This document shows, piece by piece, positions 1 through 5,972 of a DNA stretch of 7,367 bases. The stretch is from Betaproteobacteria bacterium (lineage in GTDB: Bacteria > Pseudomonadota > Gammaproteobacteria > Burkholderiales > SG8-39). The notes under the pieces were generated by a model, which did no database searches, was not told the origin of the DNA, and saw nothing but the letters and a program-made list of their open reading frames with translations. The position numbers and the translations under genes are program-made. Location of the stretch: positions 1 through 7,367 of the forward strand of contig JAAOZY010000430.1 of assembly GCA_012274205.1 (NCBI GenBank), read 5' to 3'. Numbering within the stretch: position 1 is the first letter of the stretch; every line of letters starts with the position of its first letter.

Positions 1-287
1 AACTGGATCTGACGCTCAACCCGAATACGAAAGACACCAGCCCCGTTGCGCTGCGCAGCCCGATCTACGTGCGCGGCAGCTTTGCCAATCCCGACGTTCA
101 GGTTGACAAGGGGCGCGTGGCCGCGCGCGCGATCGGCGCGATCGTGCTGGGCATCGCCAGTCCGGTGCTGGCGCTGATTCCACTGATCGACGCCGGGCCG
201 GGCAAGGACAGCGATTGCCGGCAACTGGTGCGGGAGGCGCGGGCCTTGCCGCATGCGCAGGACAAAAAAACAGGCCCCCGGTCATGA
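1..287 (+). CDS. AsmA family protein, C-terminal fragment
   Basis: This is the 3' end of a gene entering from the left edge. The open frame begins at base 3 and gives 94 residues before TGA at 285-287. Visible features are a strand-like segment with SPIYVRGSFANPDV, then VDKGRVAARA, a hydrophobic stretch (AIVLGIASPVLALIPLID) and a closing GPGKDSDCRQL segment. The order 'RGSF.NP....D', hydrophobic helix, then 'GPG.D..C..L' is the usual ending of AsmA-like proteins. These are large inner-membrane-anchored periplasmic proteins implicated in phospholipid transport and outer-membrane assembly. The family call rests on this tail alone, because the N-terminal anchor and main body lie outside the window. 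A GC-rich hairpin overlaps the stop codon. Confidence 0.72.
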   Translation, partial: LDLTLNPNTKDTSPVALRSPIYVRGSFANPDVQVDKGRVAARAIGAIVLGIASPVLALIPLIDAGPGKDSDCRQLVREARALPHAQDKKTGPRS

Positions 288-303
288 GCATGAGCCGGGG
301 GCC
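264..303 (-). terminator. GC-rich hairpin with U-tract on the minus strand
   Basis: Arms ggcccccgg (273-281) and ccgggggcc (295-303) form a perfect 9-bp stem around a 13-nt loop. On the + strand the stem is preceded by seven A residues (264-270) and is not followed by T residues. Read on the minus strand it is therefore a stem followed closely by a run of seven U, the form of an intrinsic terminator. It overlaps the AsmA stop codon. No minus-strand gene is visible just upstream of it, so what it would terminate is unclear; antisense transcription is one possibility. Confidence 0.4.
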
Positions 304-352
304 GTACCCGCCAATCGGCTTCAGGGAGGAGATAAGCAGTGGGCGGGTACGG
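302..352. repeat. 11-bp perfect inverted repeat (stem-loop)
   Basis: ccgtacccgcc at 302-312 is the exact reverse complement of ggcgggtacgg at 342-352, with a 29-nt loop. The loop carries a purine-rich gggaggag that resembles a ribosome binding site, and a GTG (339-341) sits at the foot of the right arm. The first two bases of the left arm also belong to the preceding hairpin, so the two structures compete slightly. It could be a structured RNA end, a regulatory hairpin or a protein site; the sequence does not decide between them. Confidence 0.45.
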
Positions 353-382
353 AGCCAGTATTGCCGGACTTTTGCGCGAATT

Positions 383-401
383 CCGTGCGCCAGCGCACAC
401 A
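383..401 (-). repeat. Copy A of a 19-nt palindrome-bearing element
   Basis: The minus-strand reading is tgtgtgcgctggcgcacgg, identical to the + strand at 2475-2493. At its centre is a palindrome with 6-bp arms, gtgcgc and gcgcac, around two bases (385-398). It lies about 190 bp before the collagen-like gene. An exact 19-nt match in two intergenic regions fits either an operator for one regulator or a small dispersed repeat. I do not recognise a known regulator's site. Confidence 0.5.
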
Positions 402-403
402 AG

Positions 404-416
404 CGGAAAAATTCCG
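404..416. promoter_or_regulatory. Short palindrome cggaa-aaa-ttccg
   Basis: Five-base arms cggaa (404-408) and ttccg (412-416) flank AAA. A further ttccg lies at 381-385, next to the 19-nt element, so three related half-sites occur within 36 bp. This spacing is compatible with a protein-binding site, but short palindromes arise by chance and no regulator can be named. Confidence 0.25.
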
Positions 417-591
417 AGGCAGGGCCACAGTCGGGTGGCCGGTCACTGCGCGCGGTCAGCCGGGAGCGCAGGCTATGCGCGCCAGCGAACGGATCTGCCG
501 CTGGATTGCGCGTACCCTCGCTGTGCTGTTCCGGCTAGCCGCGAATCTGTCCAGGTGAGCGGTTTTGGCCGGACAAACCCAAGGAAGAATG

Positions 592-903
592 ATGAAATAT
601 TCGATAGTGTTTTCAGCAGTATTGATGGCGCTCAGCTTGAGTGCGTGCGACCGCCCGACCGTGGTTACGCCGGCTGCAGTGGTTACGGTTCCTGTCCCGG
701 GACCCGCCGGCGCGACCGGCGCCACCGGCTCGACTGGGGATTCAGGCGCCACCGGCGCCACCGGTTCGACCGGCTCGACCGGCTCGACCGGCTCGACCGG
801 TTACACCGGGGCGACGGGCTCCACCGGGGATACCGGCGCCACTGGTGCGCGCGGCAAGACTGGCGGGGATACCGTGGTAATCGTCCCGCCTGCCAAGAAC
901 TAA
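592..903 (+). CDS. Collagen-like (Gly-X-Y repeat) lipoprotein
   Basis: This is a predicted 103-residue protein. Residues 1-18 form a lipoprotein signal peptide ending in lipobox LSAC with Cys19. A short Val/Pro/Thr spacer follows (20-36). Residues 37-91 then form an unbroken collagen-like array with Gly at every third position (19 glycines, 18 triplets), mostly ATG and STG triplets, with DSG, YTG, DTG, ARG and KTG variants. A short tail ending VIVPPAKN closes the protein. The start at 592 is preferred because AGGAAG (582-587) lies 4 nt before it; the adjacent ATG at 589 is too close. Asp at +2 after the lipid-bearing Cys would favour inner-membrane retention under the E. coli Lol rule. Thr-rich triplets are known in bacterial collagen-like proteins, where they can stabilise triple helices without hydroxyproline. 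A trimeric periplasmic rod is therefore an inference; the function is unknown. Confidence 0.85.
   Translation: MKYSIVFSAVLMALSLSACDRPTVVTPAAVVTVPVPGPAGATGATGSTGDSGATGATGSTGSTGSTGSTGYTGATGSTGDTGATGARGKTGGDTVVIVPPAKN
763..798 (+). repeat. Tandem 9-nt repeat inside the collagen-like gene
   Basis: Four consecutive 9-nt units, ggttcgacc followed by three identical ggctcgacc, encode the repeated GST triplets. Because the unit is a multiple of three, slippage would add or remove single Gly-X-Y triplets without breaking the frame. The flanking sequence continues the same theme with more divergent codons (ggcgccacc, ggctccacc). Confidence 0.8.
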
Positions 904-904
904 G

Positions 905-980
905 TATTCCGGCGCGGGCTCAGGTTTGCGCGGCGGCAGCGGGGTGTCGGCTGCTGAGCGCGCCTGCGCGACCCGGAATA
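905..980. repeat. Imperfect inverted repeat between two lipoprotein genes
   Basis: tattccgg (905-912) is the reverse complement of ccggaata (973-980). The neighbouring cgcg (913-916) can pair with cgcg (967-970) across a 2-nt bulge. The pairing spans most of the gap between the collagen-like gene and the phospholipase D-like gene. There is no T-tract after it, so it is not a clear intrinsic terminator. In such GC-rich DNA it may be fortuitous. Confidence 0.25.
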
Positions 981-997
981 GTTCAGGCGGCGCTGTA

Positions 998-2386
998 ATG
1001 CCAGGGCATGCCGTCAAGCGTGCGATGGGATCGGCACTTTGCCTGCTCGCCGTCGCCGGCTGTGCGTCGCTCCCCGACACCGATGCTCTGCTGGCGCGGC
1101 ATACCGCCCAGACGGTCAGATTTGAAAACGCACGCGGCTCGATCTCCGCGCGAAAAAGCGCCGCCGTGCTGGCGCAGCTCAAGCGCAAATCGGGCGACAT
1201 CGATATTCTGGAAAAGCAGATTGCGCTGGAACAGGCGATCGTCGGCAGCCCGCTCATCCTCGGAAACAAGGTAGAGCTGCTGCAGGACGGCGCAGCCACC
1301 TACCCGGCCATGTTCGCCGCCATCCGCAAAGCGCAAGACCATATCAACATCGAGTCCTACATCATCGAAGACGATGAGATAGGGCGGCAGTTCGCCGATC
1401 TGCTGCTGCAGCAGCAAAGCCGCGGCGTCCAGGTCAACCTCATCCGCGACAGCTTTGGCAGCGTCAATGCGCCCAAGGCCTACTTCGAGCGCCTGGCGCA
1501 AGGCGGGGTGGCGCTGCTGGAATTCAATCCGATCAACCCGCTGGCCAGCAAGACGCCGTGGCTGATCAACAACCGCGATCACCGCAAACTGCTGATAGTC
1601 GACGGTAAGACCGCGTTCATCGGCGGAATCAACATCAGCAACGTCTATTCCTCCGGATCGACCGCCCGGCGCGGCGGCAATGCGGCCGACAACAATATCG
1701 CATGGCGCGATACCGACCTGCAGCTCGAGGGTCCCGTCGTGGGCGAACTGCAGAAGCTGTTCATGCAAACCTGGGAAAAGCAGCACGGCAAGCCGCTGGC
1801 CCAGAGGGACTATTTTCCCGAGTTGAAGCCCCAGGGCAATGAAATAGTGCGCGCCATCGGCAGCACGCCCGACGATCCCTACAGCCTGATGTATCTGACG
1901 CTGATATCGGCCATCGGCAATGCGGAGAAGCAGGTGTACCTGACCAACGCCTACTTCGTTCCCGATCCGCAGCTGCTGAAGGCGCTCACCGATGCCGCTG
2001 CGCGCGGTGTCGACGTGAAACTGATACTGCCCAGCCACTCGGACTCGGAAGTCGTGTTTCAGGCCGGGCGCGCGCATTATTCGGAGCTGCTCCGGGGCGG
2101 CGTCAAGATCTACGAACGGGGCGGCGCGCTGCTGCACTCCAAGACCGCGCTCATCGACGGCGTCTGGTCCACCGTGGGCTCGACCAACCTGGACTGGCGC
2201 AGTTTCCTCGATAACGACGAGATCAACGCGGTCATCATCGGGCGCGAATTCGGCCAGAAAATGCAGGCCATGTTCGACGCCGATCTCGCCGCCTCGCAGG
2301 AGATCGATCCGGACAGCTGGGAGCACCGGCCGCTGAAGTTCCGCTTCAAGGAATGGATGGCGCGCGTGTGGGGGCGCCTGCTTTAG
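998..2386 (+). CDS. Phospholipase D / cardiolipin synthase-like lipoprotein
   Basis: This is a 462-residue protein of the phospholipase D superfamily. Residues 1-21 form a lipoprotein signal peptide with lipobox VAGC (Cys22). The first catalytic motif is HRKLLIVDGKTAFIGG (His195, Lys197, Asp202) and the second is HSKTALIDG (His380, Lys382, Asp387). Each is followed by the usual G-G/S-x-N motif (GGINISN, VGSTN). The upstream segment SYIIEDDEIGRQFADLL and the closing DNDEINAVI also match cardiolipin synthase-type enzymes. Known relatives join phosphatidyl groups to make cardiolipin or cleave phosphodiester head groups. ATG at 998 is chosen because it gives a normal signal peptide; a TTG/GTG-type start further upstream would bury it, and no strong ribosome binding site precedes 998. 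Ala at +2 predicts outer-membrane sorting by the E. coli rule, unlike integral inner-membrane ClsA. The substrate cannot be told from sequence. Confidence 0.9.
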   Translation: MPGHAVKRAMGSALCLLAVAGCASLPDTDALLARHTAQTVRFENARGSISARKSAAVLAQLKRKSGDIDILEKQIALEQAIVGSPLILGNKVELLQDGAATYPAMFAAIRKAQDHINIESYIIEDDEIGRQFADLLLQQQSRGVQVNLIRDSFGSVNAPKAYFERLAQGGVALLEFNPINPLASKTPWLINNRDHRKLLIVDGKTAFIGGINISNVYSSGSTARRGGNAADNNIAWRDTDLQLEGPVVGELQKLFMQTWEKQHGKPLAQRDYFPELKPQGNEIVRAIGSTPDDPYSLMYLTLISAIGNAEKQVYLTNAYFVPDPQLLKALTDAAARGVDVKLILPSHSDSEVVFQAGRAHYSELLRGGVKIYERGGALLHSKTALIDGVWSTVGSTNLDWRSFLDNDEINAVIIGREFGQKMQAMFDADLAASQEIDPDSWEHRPLKFRFKEWMARVWGRLL

Positions 2387-2396
2387 AGCTTATTTC

Positions 2397-2419
2397 AAAA
2401 CGAGGGGATGCCTCCCTCG
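2397..2419 (-). terminator. Small hairpin with U-tract on the minus strand
   Basis: cgaggg (2401-2406) pairs with ccctcg (2414-2419), with one extra A-T pair next to a bulged G and a 4-nt loop. AAAA (2397-2400) precedes it on the + strand, so the minus-strand reading is stem followed by UUUU. It lies 15 nt after the phospholipase D-like gene. It is weak, and has the same reversed polarity as the hairpin behind the AsmA gene. A further tcccc/gggga inverted repeat follows at 2424-2434. Confidence 0.25.
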
Positions 2420-2474
2420 GTGCTCCCCTGGGGACGGTTGATATGTTCCCGCGCCGGACTGAATTCGCCCGGGC

Positions 2475-2493
2475 TGTGTGCGCTGGCGCACGG
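2475..2493 (+). repeat. Copy B of the 19-nt palindrome-bearing element
   Basis: tgtgtgcgctggcgcacgg is the exact reverse complement of 383-401. The central palindrome is gtgcgc (2478-2483), two bases, then gcgcac (2486-2491). It lies in the gap after the phospholipase D-like gene, about 57 bp before the start preferred here for the DUF3943-type gene. Its presence argues that the most upstream GTG of that frame (2478) is in non-coding DNA. Operator or dispersed repeat are both possible. Confidence 0.5.
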
Positions 2494-2549
2494 TGTTCGC
2501 CTTAGCCATCACGCAGAATTGGCAGGTGCATCTCCCTTCCTTCGATCCT

Positions 2550-4046
2550 GTGGCTGGAACGAGCGACTTTCGGTGCGCTCCGCTGTGCCGGACTGCGCTG
2601 CGCGGCCTTGCGTTTGCGCTGGGTTTTGCCGCGGCGGGTGCCGCAATCGCCGCGGAGCCCGCCCTCACCGGGCGACCGGACTCGTGGGCAAGGCTCGCGA
2701 GCGAAGCGGTGCCGGACGATTCCGACAGGCCCAGGCGCGATTTTTCGGCGGACTCCGCGGCGCGCAAGAGCTATTCCATTCCGGCGGCTGAAATCCTCGG
2801 CTTCGAGGCGATGCTGAACCTGGCCAACCGGGGCGACGCGAGCGGCGACTACAAGAGCAGCTTGTCGACGGTGAGCCGCAACCTGCGCAGCAGTTGGGTC
2901 GTCGATGAGGATCCCTTCCGCACCAACCAGCTGGGGCATCCGTATGCGGGATCCATCTATCACGGGTTCGCGCGGTCAGCGGGGCTCAGCTACTGGGAGG
3001 CGCTGCCGTACACCTTCGCCGGCAGCGCACTCTGGGAGATCGCCGGGGAAAGGGTCCCGCCTTCCAGAAACGATCAAATCAATACCGGCATAGGCGGGAG
3101 CTTTCTCGGAGAGGCGCTGTTTCGACTGTCCAATCTGGTACTCGAGCACGGCAACGGCGCACATCCGGTATTGCGCGAGATTGGCGCGGCGGCAATTTCG
3201 CCGTCGAACGGATTCAATCGCCGTTTTCTTCGCGACCGGCTGGACACGATTTTCGCAAGCCACGATCCGGCCTACTACAGCCGGTTGCAGCTGGGTTTCA
3301 GCGGCACCGCGAAGAACACCCAGGGCACGTCGACCACGCAGCTCAAGCGCAACGAAGCGCTCGCGGATTTCTCCATCGACTACGGACTGCCGGGAAAGCC
3401 CGGCTATACCTATTCGCGGCCGTTTGACTATTTCAACCTGCAGGCCACCGCCTCCAGCGCCAACGGTTTCGAGAACCTGATGACGCACGGACTGCTGCTC
3501 GGAAAGGATTACGAGGCCGGCAGGCAATACCGGGGCGTTTGGGGGCTGTACGGCAGCTACGATTACATTGCGCCGCAAATCTTCCGCGTATCGAGCACGG
3601 CGCTCTCGCTCGGAACGACTGCGCAGTGGCGGCTGTCCGAAGCGATCGCGCTGCAGGGCACGGCGCTCGCCGGCGTCGGCTACACGGCGGTCGGCACGAC
3701 GCGCCCGGACGCCTCAGAACTCGAATACCACTACGGCCTCGCACCGCAAGCCCTGCTCGCGCTGCGCATGGTATTCGGCGAGCGCAGCTCGCTCGATCTG
3801 ACCGCGCGCGAATACTTTGTCAGCAACATCGCCGCCAACCGCGGCGGACGGGACAATATTGTCCGCGTGGACGCGTCCTATACGCTGCGCATCAAGCGCC
3901 AGCATGCGCTGACGATCAAGTATCTCGGAAACCGCCGCGATGCCTACTTTCCCGATCTGGGTACCAGAACGCAGGCGCGAGCGACGATCGGCATCTTCTA
4001 CACCTACCTCGGCCAGGACGGGTTCGGCAACTTCGACTGGCACTGA
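2550..4046 (+). CDS. DUF3943-type secreted/outer-membrane protein
   Basis: This is a 498-residue protein if GTG 2550 is used. That start gives an N-terminal Arg-containing segment, a hydrophobic stretch (GLAFALGFAAAGAAIA) and a likely signal peptidase site before AEP. The frame is open back to GTG 2478, but that start would put 40 or more residues before the hydrophobic core and would include a 19-nt intergenic repeat. No start has a good ribosome binding site, so the 5' end is uncertain. Residues about 119-215 carry the conserved-looking block DEDPFRTNQLGHP, YAGSIYHGFARSAG, SALWEIAGE and GIGGSFLGEALFRL, which I recognise as DUF3943. The remainder is rich in alternating aromatic/polar strand-like segments and ends in FGNFDWH, consistent with an outer-membrane beta-barrel. 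Function is unknown; a role in the envelope is inferred. It is convergent with the lipid-transport operon, with no clear terminator in the 58-bp gap. Confidence 0.82.
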   Translation: MAGTSDFRCAPLCRTALRGLAFALGFAAAGAAIAAEPALTGRPDSWARLASEAVPDDSDRPRRDFSADSAARKSYSIPAAEILGFEAMLNLANRGDASGDYKSSLSTVSRNLRSSWVVDEDPFRTNQLGHPYAGSIYHGFARSAGLSYWEALPYTFAGSALWEIAGERVPPSRNDQINTGIGGSFLGEALFRLSNLVLEHGNGAHPVLREIGAAAISPSNGFNRRFLRDRLDTIFASHDPAYYSRLQLGFSGTAKNTQGTSTTQLKRNEALADFSIDYGLPGKPGYTYSRPFDYFNLQATASSANGFENLMTHGLLLGKDYEAGRQYRGVWGLYGSYDYIAPQIFRVSSTALSLGTTAQWRLSEAIALQGTALAGVGYTAVGTTRPDASELEYHYGLAPQALLALRMVFGERSSLDLTAREYFVSNIAANRGGRDNIVRVDASYTLRIKRQHALTIKYLGNRRDAYFPDLGTRTQARATIGIFYTYLGQDGFGNFDWH

Positions 4047-4104
4047 CGGCGCGGTCAGGGTCAGCCCAATAGGTCAACCCGAAACAGGTCGCTGTCCTAG
4101 TGCC

Positions 4105-4323
4105 TTACTTGCGCCCCACGCCGACGAGCAGGAATATGCCGAGCGCGACGGCCGCGGCGCTGACGATCAGCGGCACATCCACGTTTTTCTTTTCCTCGAC
4201 CTTGAGTTCTATCGGACCGAGCTTCATGCCAGTGGTCTGCTTCGTATAGCTGAAGCCGCCGTAGGCCAGGCCCAAGGCTCCAGCAACGATCAGGATGATG
4301 CCTATGAGTTTCGCGGGATTCAT
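4105..4323 (-). CDS. Small two-helix inner-membrane protein
   Basis: This is a 72-residue protein starting MNPAKLIGIILIVAGALG. Two hydrophobic helices are visible at about residues 5-24 and 50-69, joined by a polar loop containing KLGPIELKVEEKKNVDVP, and the protein ends in GVGRK. Both tails are short and positively charged, so the helices probably form a hairpin in the inner membrane. GGAG (minus strand of 4334-4337) lies 10 nt before the ATG, a slightly long but usable spacing. It sits 51 bp after the lipoprotein gene of the MCE operon on the same strand and may be its last gene. It resembles small DUF3185-like membrane proteins of proteobacteria, but I am not certain of the family. No function can be given. 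Confidence 0.8.
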   Translation of the reverse strand: MNPAKLIGIILIVAGALGLAYGGFSYTKQTTGMKLGPIELKVEEKKNVDVPLIVSAAAVALGIFLLVGVGRK

Positions 4324-4374
4324 GTGTGCCTGTCTCCAAATGGGGTAAAACGGGTAGGTCGAAACAAAACGCGA

Positions 4375-5025
4375 TCAGTCACTGCGCCAGCCGCGTGCCG
4401 CGCCGGCACAGAATGCAGCAAGGTCTTCGAGGACGGTCTGCACCGCACGATTGGCCGCGACCACGCCGCCATAGGGGTCGTCGCTCGCGGCCGGAACGGC
4501 AGCCTCGAACTCGCGCCATGCGAGCACGCGCCGGGTCTTGTCTTCGACGAGGTAGGCGCGCAGCGTGAAGCGCACGCGGCTGGGCGGGCTGCCGAACTCC
4601 TGCTGCAGGCGGACGATTTCGGTATCGAGGCGCAGCTCGCCGGCCGCGGCGCTGGGGGTCAGCACCGCGGCGCGGAACGCGCCGCTGGTTTCGATTGCGG
4701 CGACGAGCAGCGGCGCAAGCATGCGCGCCGGCGTGTCCACCCATTCGCTGTGCGCGAAATATTCGAGTTTGTGGGCCTCGCGCACATACATGATGTGCGG
4801 GCTGTCAAAGCCGGCGGCTGCATGCGGCGGATTGACGATCAGCGTCGGTGCCGTGGACGGCGCGGGCGCCGCTGCCCTACCGGCTGCCGCGGGTGCGCCC
4901 TGGAGCGCATAGAACGAAGGACTCGGCGTAGCCGCAGGGCGCAGTGCGCTGCATGCGCCGGCCACCATTACCAGGATGGCGGCGCCAGACAGGCGCAGCA
5001 GGCGCGCGACAGGCATGATCATCAT
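4375..5025 (-). CDS. ABC-type transport auxiliary lipoprotein (PqiC/ABC_trans_aux family)
   Basis: This is a 216-residue lipoprotein. The N-terminal hydrophobic segment ends at AGAC with Cys25 as the lipid-bearing residue; Ser at +2 predicts the outer membrane. An Ala/Pro-rich linker follows, then a domain with LIVNPPHAAAGFDSPHIMYV, KLEYFAHSEWVDTPARML and a later LRLDTEIVRLQQEF / RVRFTLRAYLVED segment. This is the usual order of the ABC-type transport auxiliary (PqiC-like) family. Such proteins sit at the outer-membrane end of MCE lipid transport systems. The start at 5025 is well supported: GGGAG lies 5 nt before it, and ATG overlaps the TGA of the upstream MCE gene in an ATGA arrangement, implying translational coupling. 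It directly follows the MCE gene, so it most likely docks the periplasmic MCE assembly to the outer membrane. Confidence 0.9.
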   Translation of the reverse strand: MMIMPVARLLRLSGAAILVMVAGACSALRPAATPSPSFYALQGAPAAAGRAAAPAPSTAPTLIVNPPHAAAGFDSPHIMYVREAHKLEYFAHSEWVDTPARMLAPLLVAAIETSGAFRAAVLTPSAAAGELRLDTEIVRLQQEFGSPPSRVRFTLRAYLVEDKTRRVLAWREFEAAVPAASDDPYGGVVAANRAVQTVLEDLAAFCAGAARGWRSD

Positions 5026-5972
5026 TTTTTCTCCCTTACCGTAGTCGATTCGCCCGGGCCGTCCGCGACCGGTTTGCGCCCGAACAGCAAGCCGCGCGGA
5101 TCGCGCTCGGTCTGCTCGCTCAGCCGGCGCAGCGAGTTTGTCAGCACGCTCAGTTCGCCCAGCAGGCGCTCCAGTTCCGGCAGCGTTTCCGCGGTGAAGC
5201 GCTTTACGTCTGCACCGACTGAATTGACGGTCTTGCCGGCGCCGGCGCTGGTGCGCGCGACCTCGTTGCCCATTTTCTCGATCGCGTCGGCGCTGCGCCC
5301 GATACGCTCGATCACCGGGCCGATCTGCGCCGCTGCGCGTGAACTCTTGTCAAGCGTGCGGCCGGCGTTGCTTATGCCGGCGTCGATGGTGTCCTTGCGC
5401 GCGGCGATGGTGCGCGCCACGGTGGCAATGTCGGCGAGCGCGCTGGTAAACGCCGCCCGGTTCTCGTTGCTGAGCATGGCATTGATATTGCTCGAGGTGC
5501 TGTCCAGCTTGGCCAGCACGCTGGTGAGCACGTTCTCCAGCCGCGCGCTGAGCGAGGGTTTGGTGCGGATCACCGGATAGCCGCTGCCGGCAGTGGCGCG
5601 CAGCAAGGGCGCGTCCGCGTCGCCGCCGCTGAGTTCGACATAGGCGATCCCGGTCAGGCCCTGCGTTTTCAGCACCGCCACGGTGTCCGTTTTGATCGGC
5701 GTGCCGCGCTCGATCGCAAACAGCAGGTTCACCCGCTTCGGATTGCCCGGGTCGAGCGCGATTTCCTGCACTTTGCCCACATCGACGCCGCTGTACTTGA
5801 CCGGCGCGTTCAGGTTGAGCCCGGCCACCGACTCGTCTTCTACGGCGAGATACAGGTCGAATTTCTTCTGCAGGGTCCCGCCTGAAGCGAGCCAGAGCGC
5901 AACCACGATCAGCGCCGCGCCGAGGACCAGCACGAACAGCCCGACGATCGGATAGTTCACTTTGGTTTCGAT
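5022..5972 (-). CDS. MCE/MlaD family lipid transport protein
   Basis: This is about 316 residues if begun at the ATC codon 5972-5970, or 312 if begun at GTG 5960-5958. A single N-terminal membrane helix (about residues 9-29) is followed by an MCE domain (about 37-115) with SVAGLNLNAPVKYSGVDVGKV. A long helical region ends with ERDPRGLLFGRKP, a tail I associate with this MCE subgroup. MCE proteins form hexameric rings in the periplasm that carry lipid between membranes; this one would be anchored to the inner membrane beside the permease and ATPase. The start is unusual: GGAGG (5978-5982) sits 5 nt before ATC, and the reading from ATC resembles the typical METKVNY-like beginning. GTG has a 4-nt GTGA overlap with the ATPase stop, but lies 17 nt from that ribosome binding site. 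The stop overlaps the lipoprotein start. Confidence 0.92.
   Translation of the reverse strand: METKVNYPIVGLFVLVLGAALIVVALWLASGGTLQKKFDLYLAVEDESVAGLNLNAPVKYSGVDVGKVQEIALDPGNPKRVNLLFAIERGTPIKTDTVAVLKTQGLTGIAYVELSGGDADAPLLRATAGSGYPVIRTKPSLSARLENVLTSVLAKLDSTSSNINAMLSNENRAAFTSALADIATVARTIAARKDTIDAGISNAGRTLDKSSRAAAQIGPVIERIGRSADAIEKMGNEVARTSAGAGKTVNSVGADVKRFTAETLPELERLLGELSVLTNSLRRLSEQTERDPRGLLFGRKPVADGPGESTTVREKK

Larger units (their letters stand above)
288..591. other. Intergenic region rich in inverted repeats
   Basis: About 300 bp separate the AsmA tail from the collagen-like gene, and I see no convincing protein gene here. It contains, in order, the right arm of the hairpin overlapping the AsmA stop, an 11-bp stem (302-312 with 342-352), a 14-bp palindrome (385-398) inside a 19-nt element shared with 2475-2493, and a short palindrome (404-416). 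From about 420 to 580 I see no further structure and no clear -35/-10 promoter. A Shine-Dalgarno-like gggaggag (324-331) precedes GTG at 339, but the frame it opens does not look like protein. Confidence 0.6.

Noticed and set aside
721..860. Possible CRISPR-like or satellite repeat
   Set aside because: The periodicity is 9 nt and in frame with Gly-X-Y codons, with no spacers; it is coding repeat.
339..998. 219-codon protein gene
   Set aside because: Despite a good ribosome binding site, the predicted protein is compositionally random and overlaps the collagen-like gene in another frame; kept only as a low-interest finding.
983..2326. Long minus-strand open frame (447 codons) opposite the phospholipase D-like gene
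   Set aside because: It is antisense to a gene with clear catalytic motifs, and long antisense frames are expected in GC-rich coding DNA; its translation shows no recognisable domain.
4039..4104. Inverted repeat ggcact/agtgcc as a shared terminator between the convergent genes
   Set aside because: Only six paired bases around a loop of more than 50 nt and no T-tract on either strand.
3940..5580. Long + strand open frame (546 codons) across the small membrane protein, lipoprotein and MCE genes
   Set aside because: It runs antisense through three well-supported genes and its translation is low-complexity Arg/Ala/Ser with no family resemblance.
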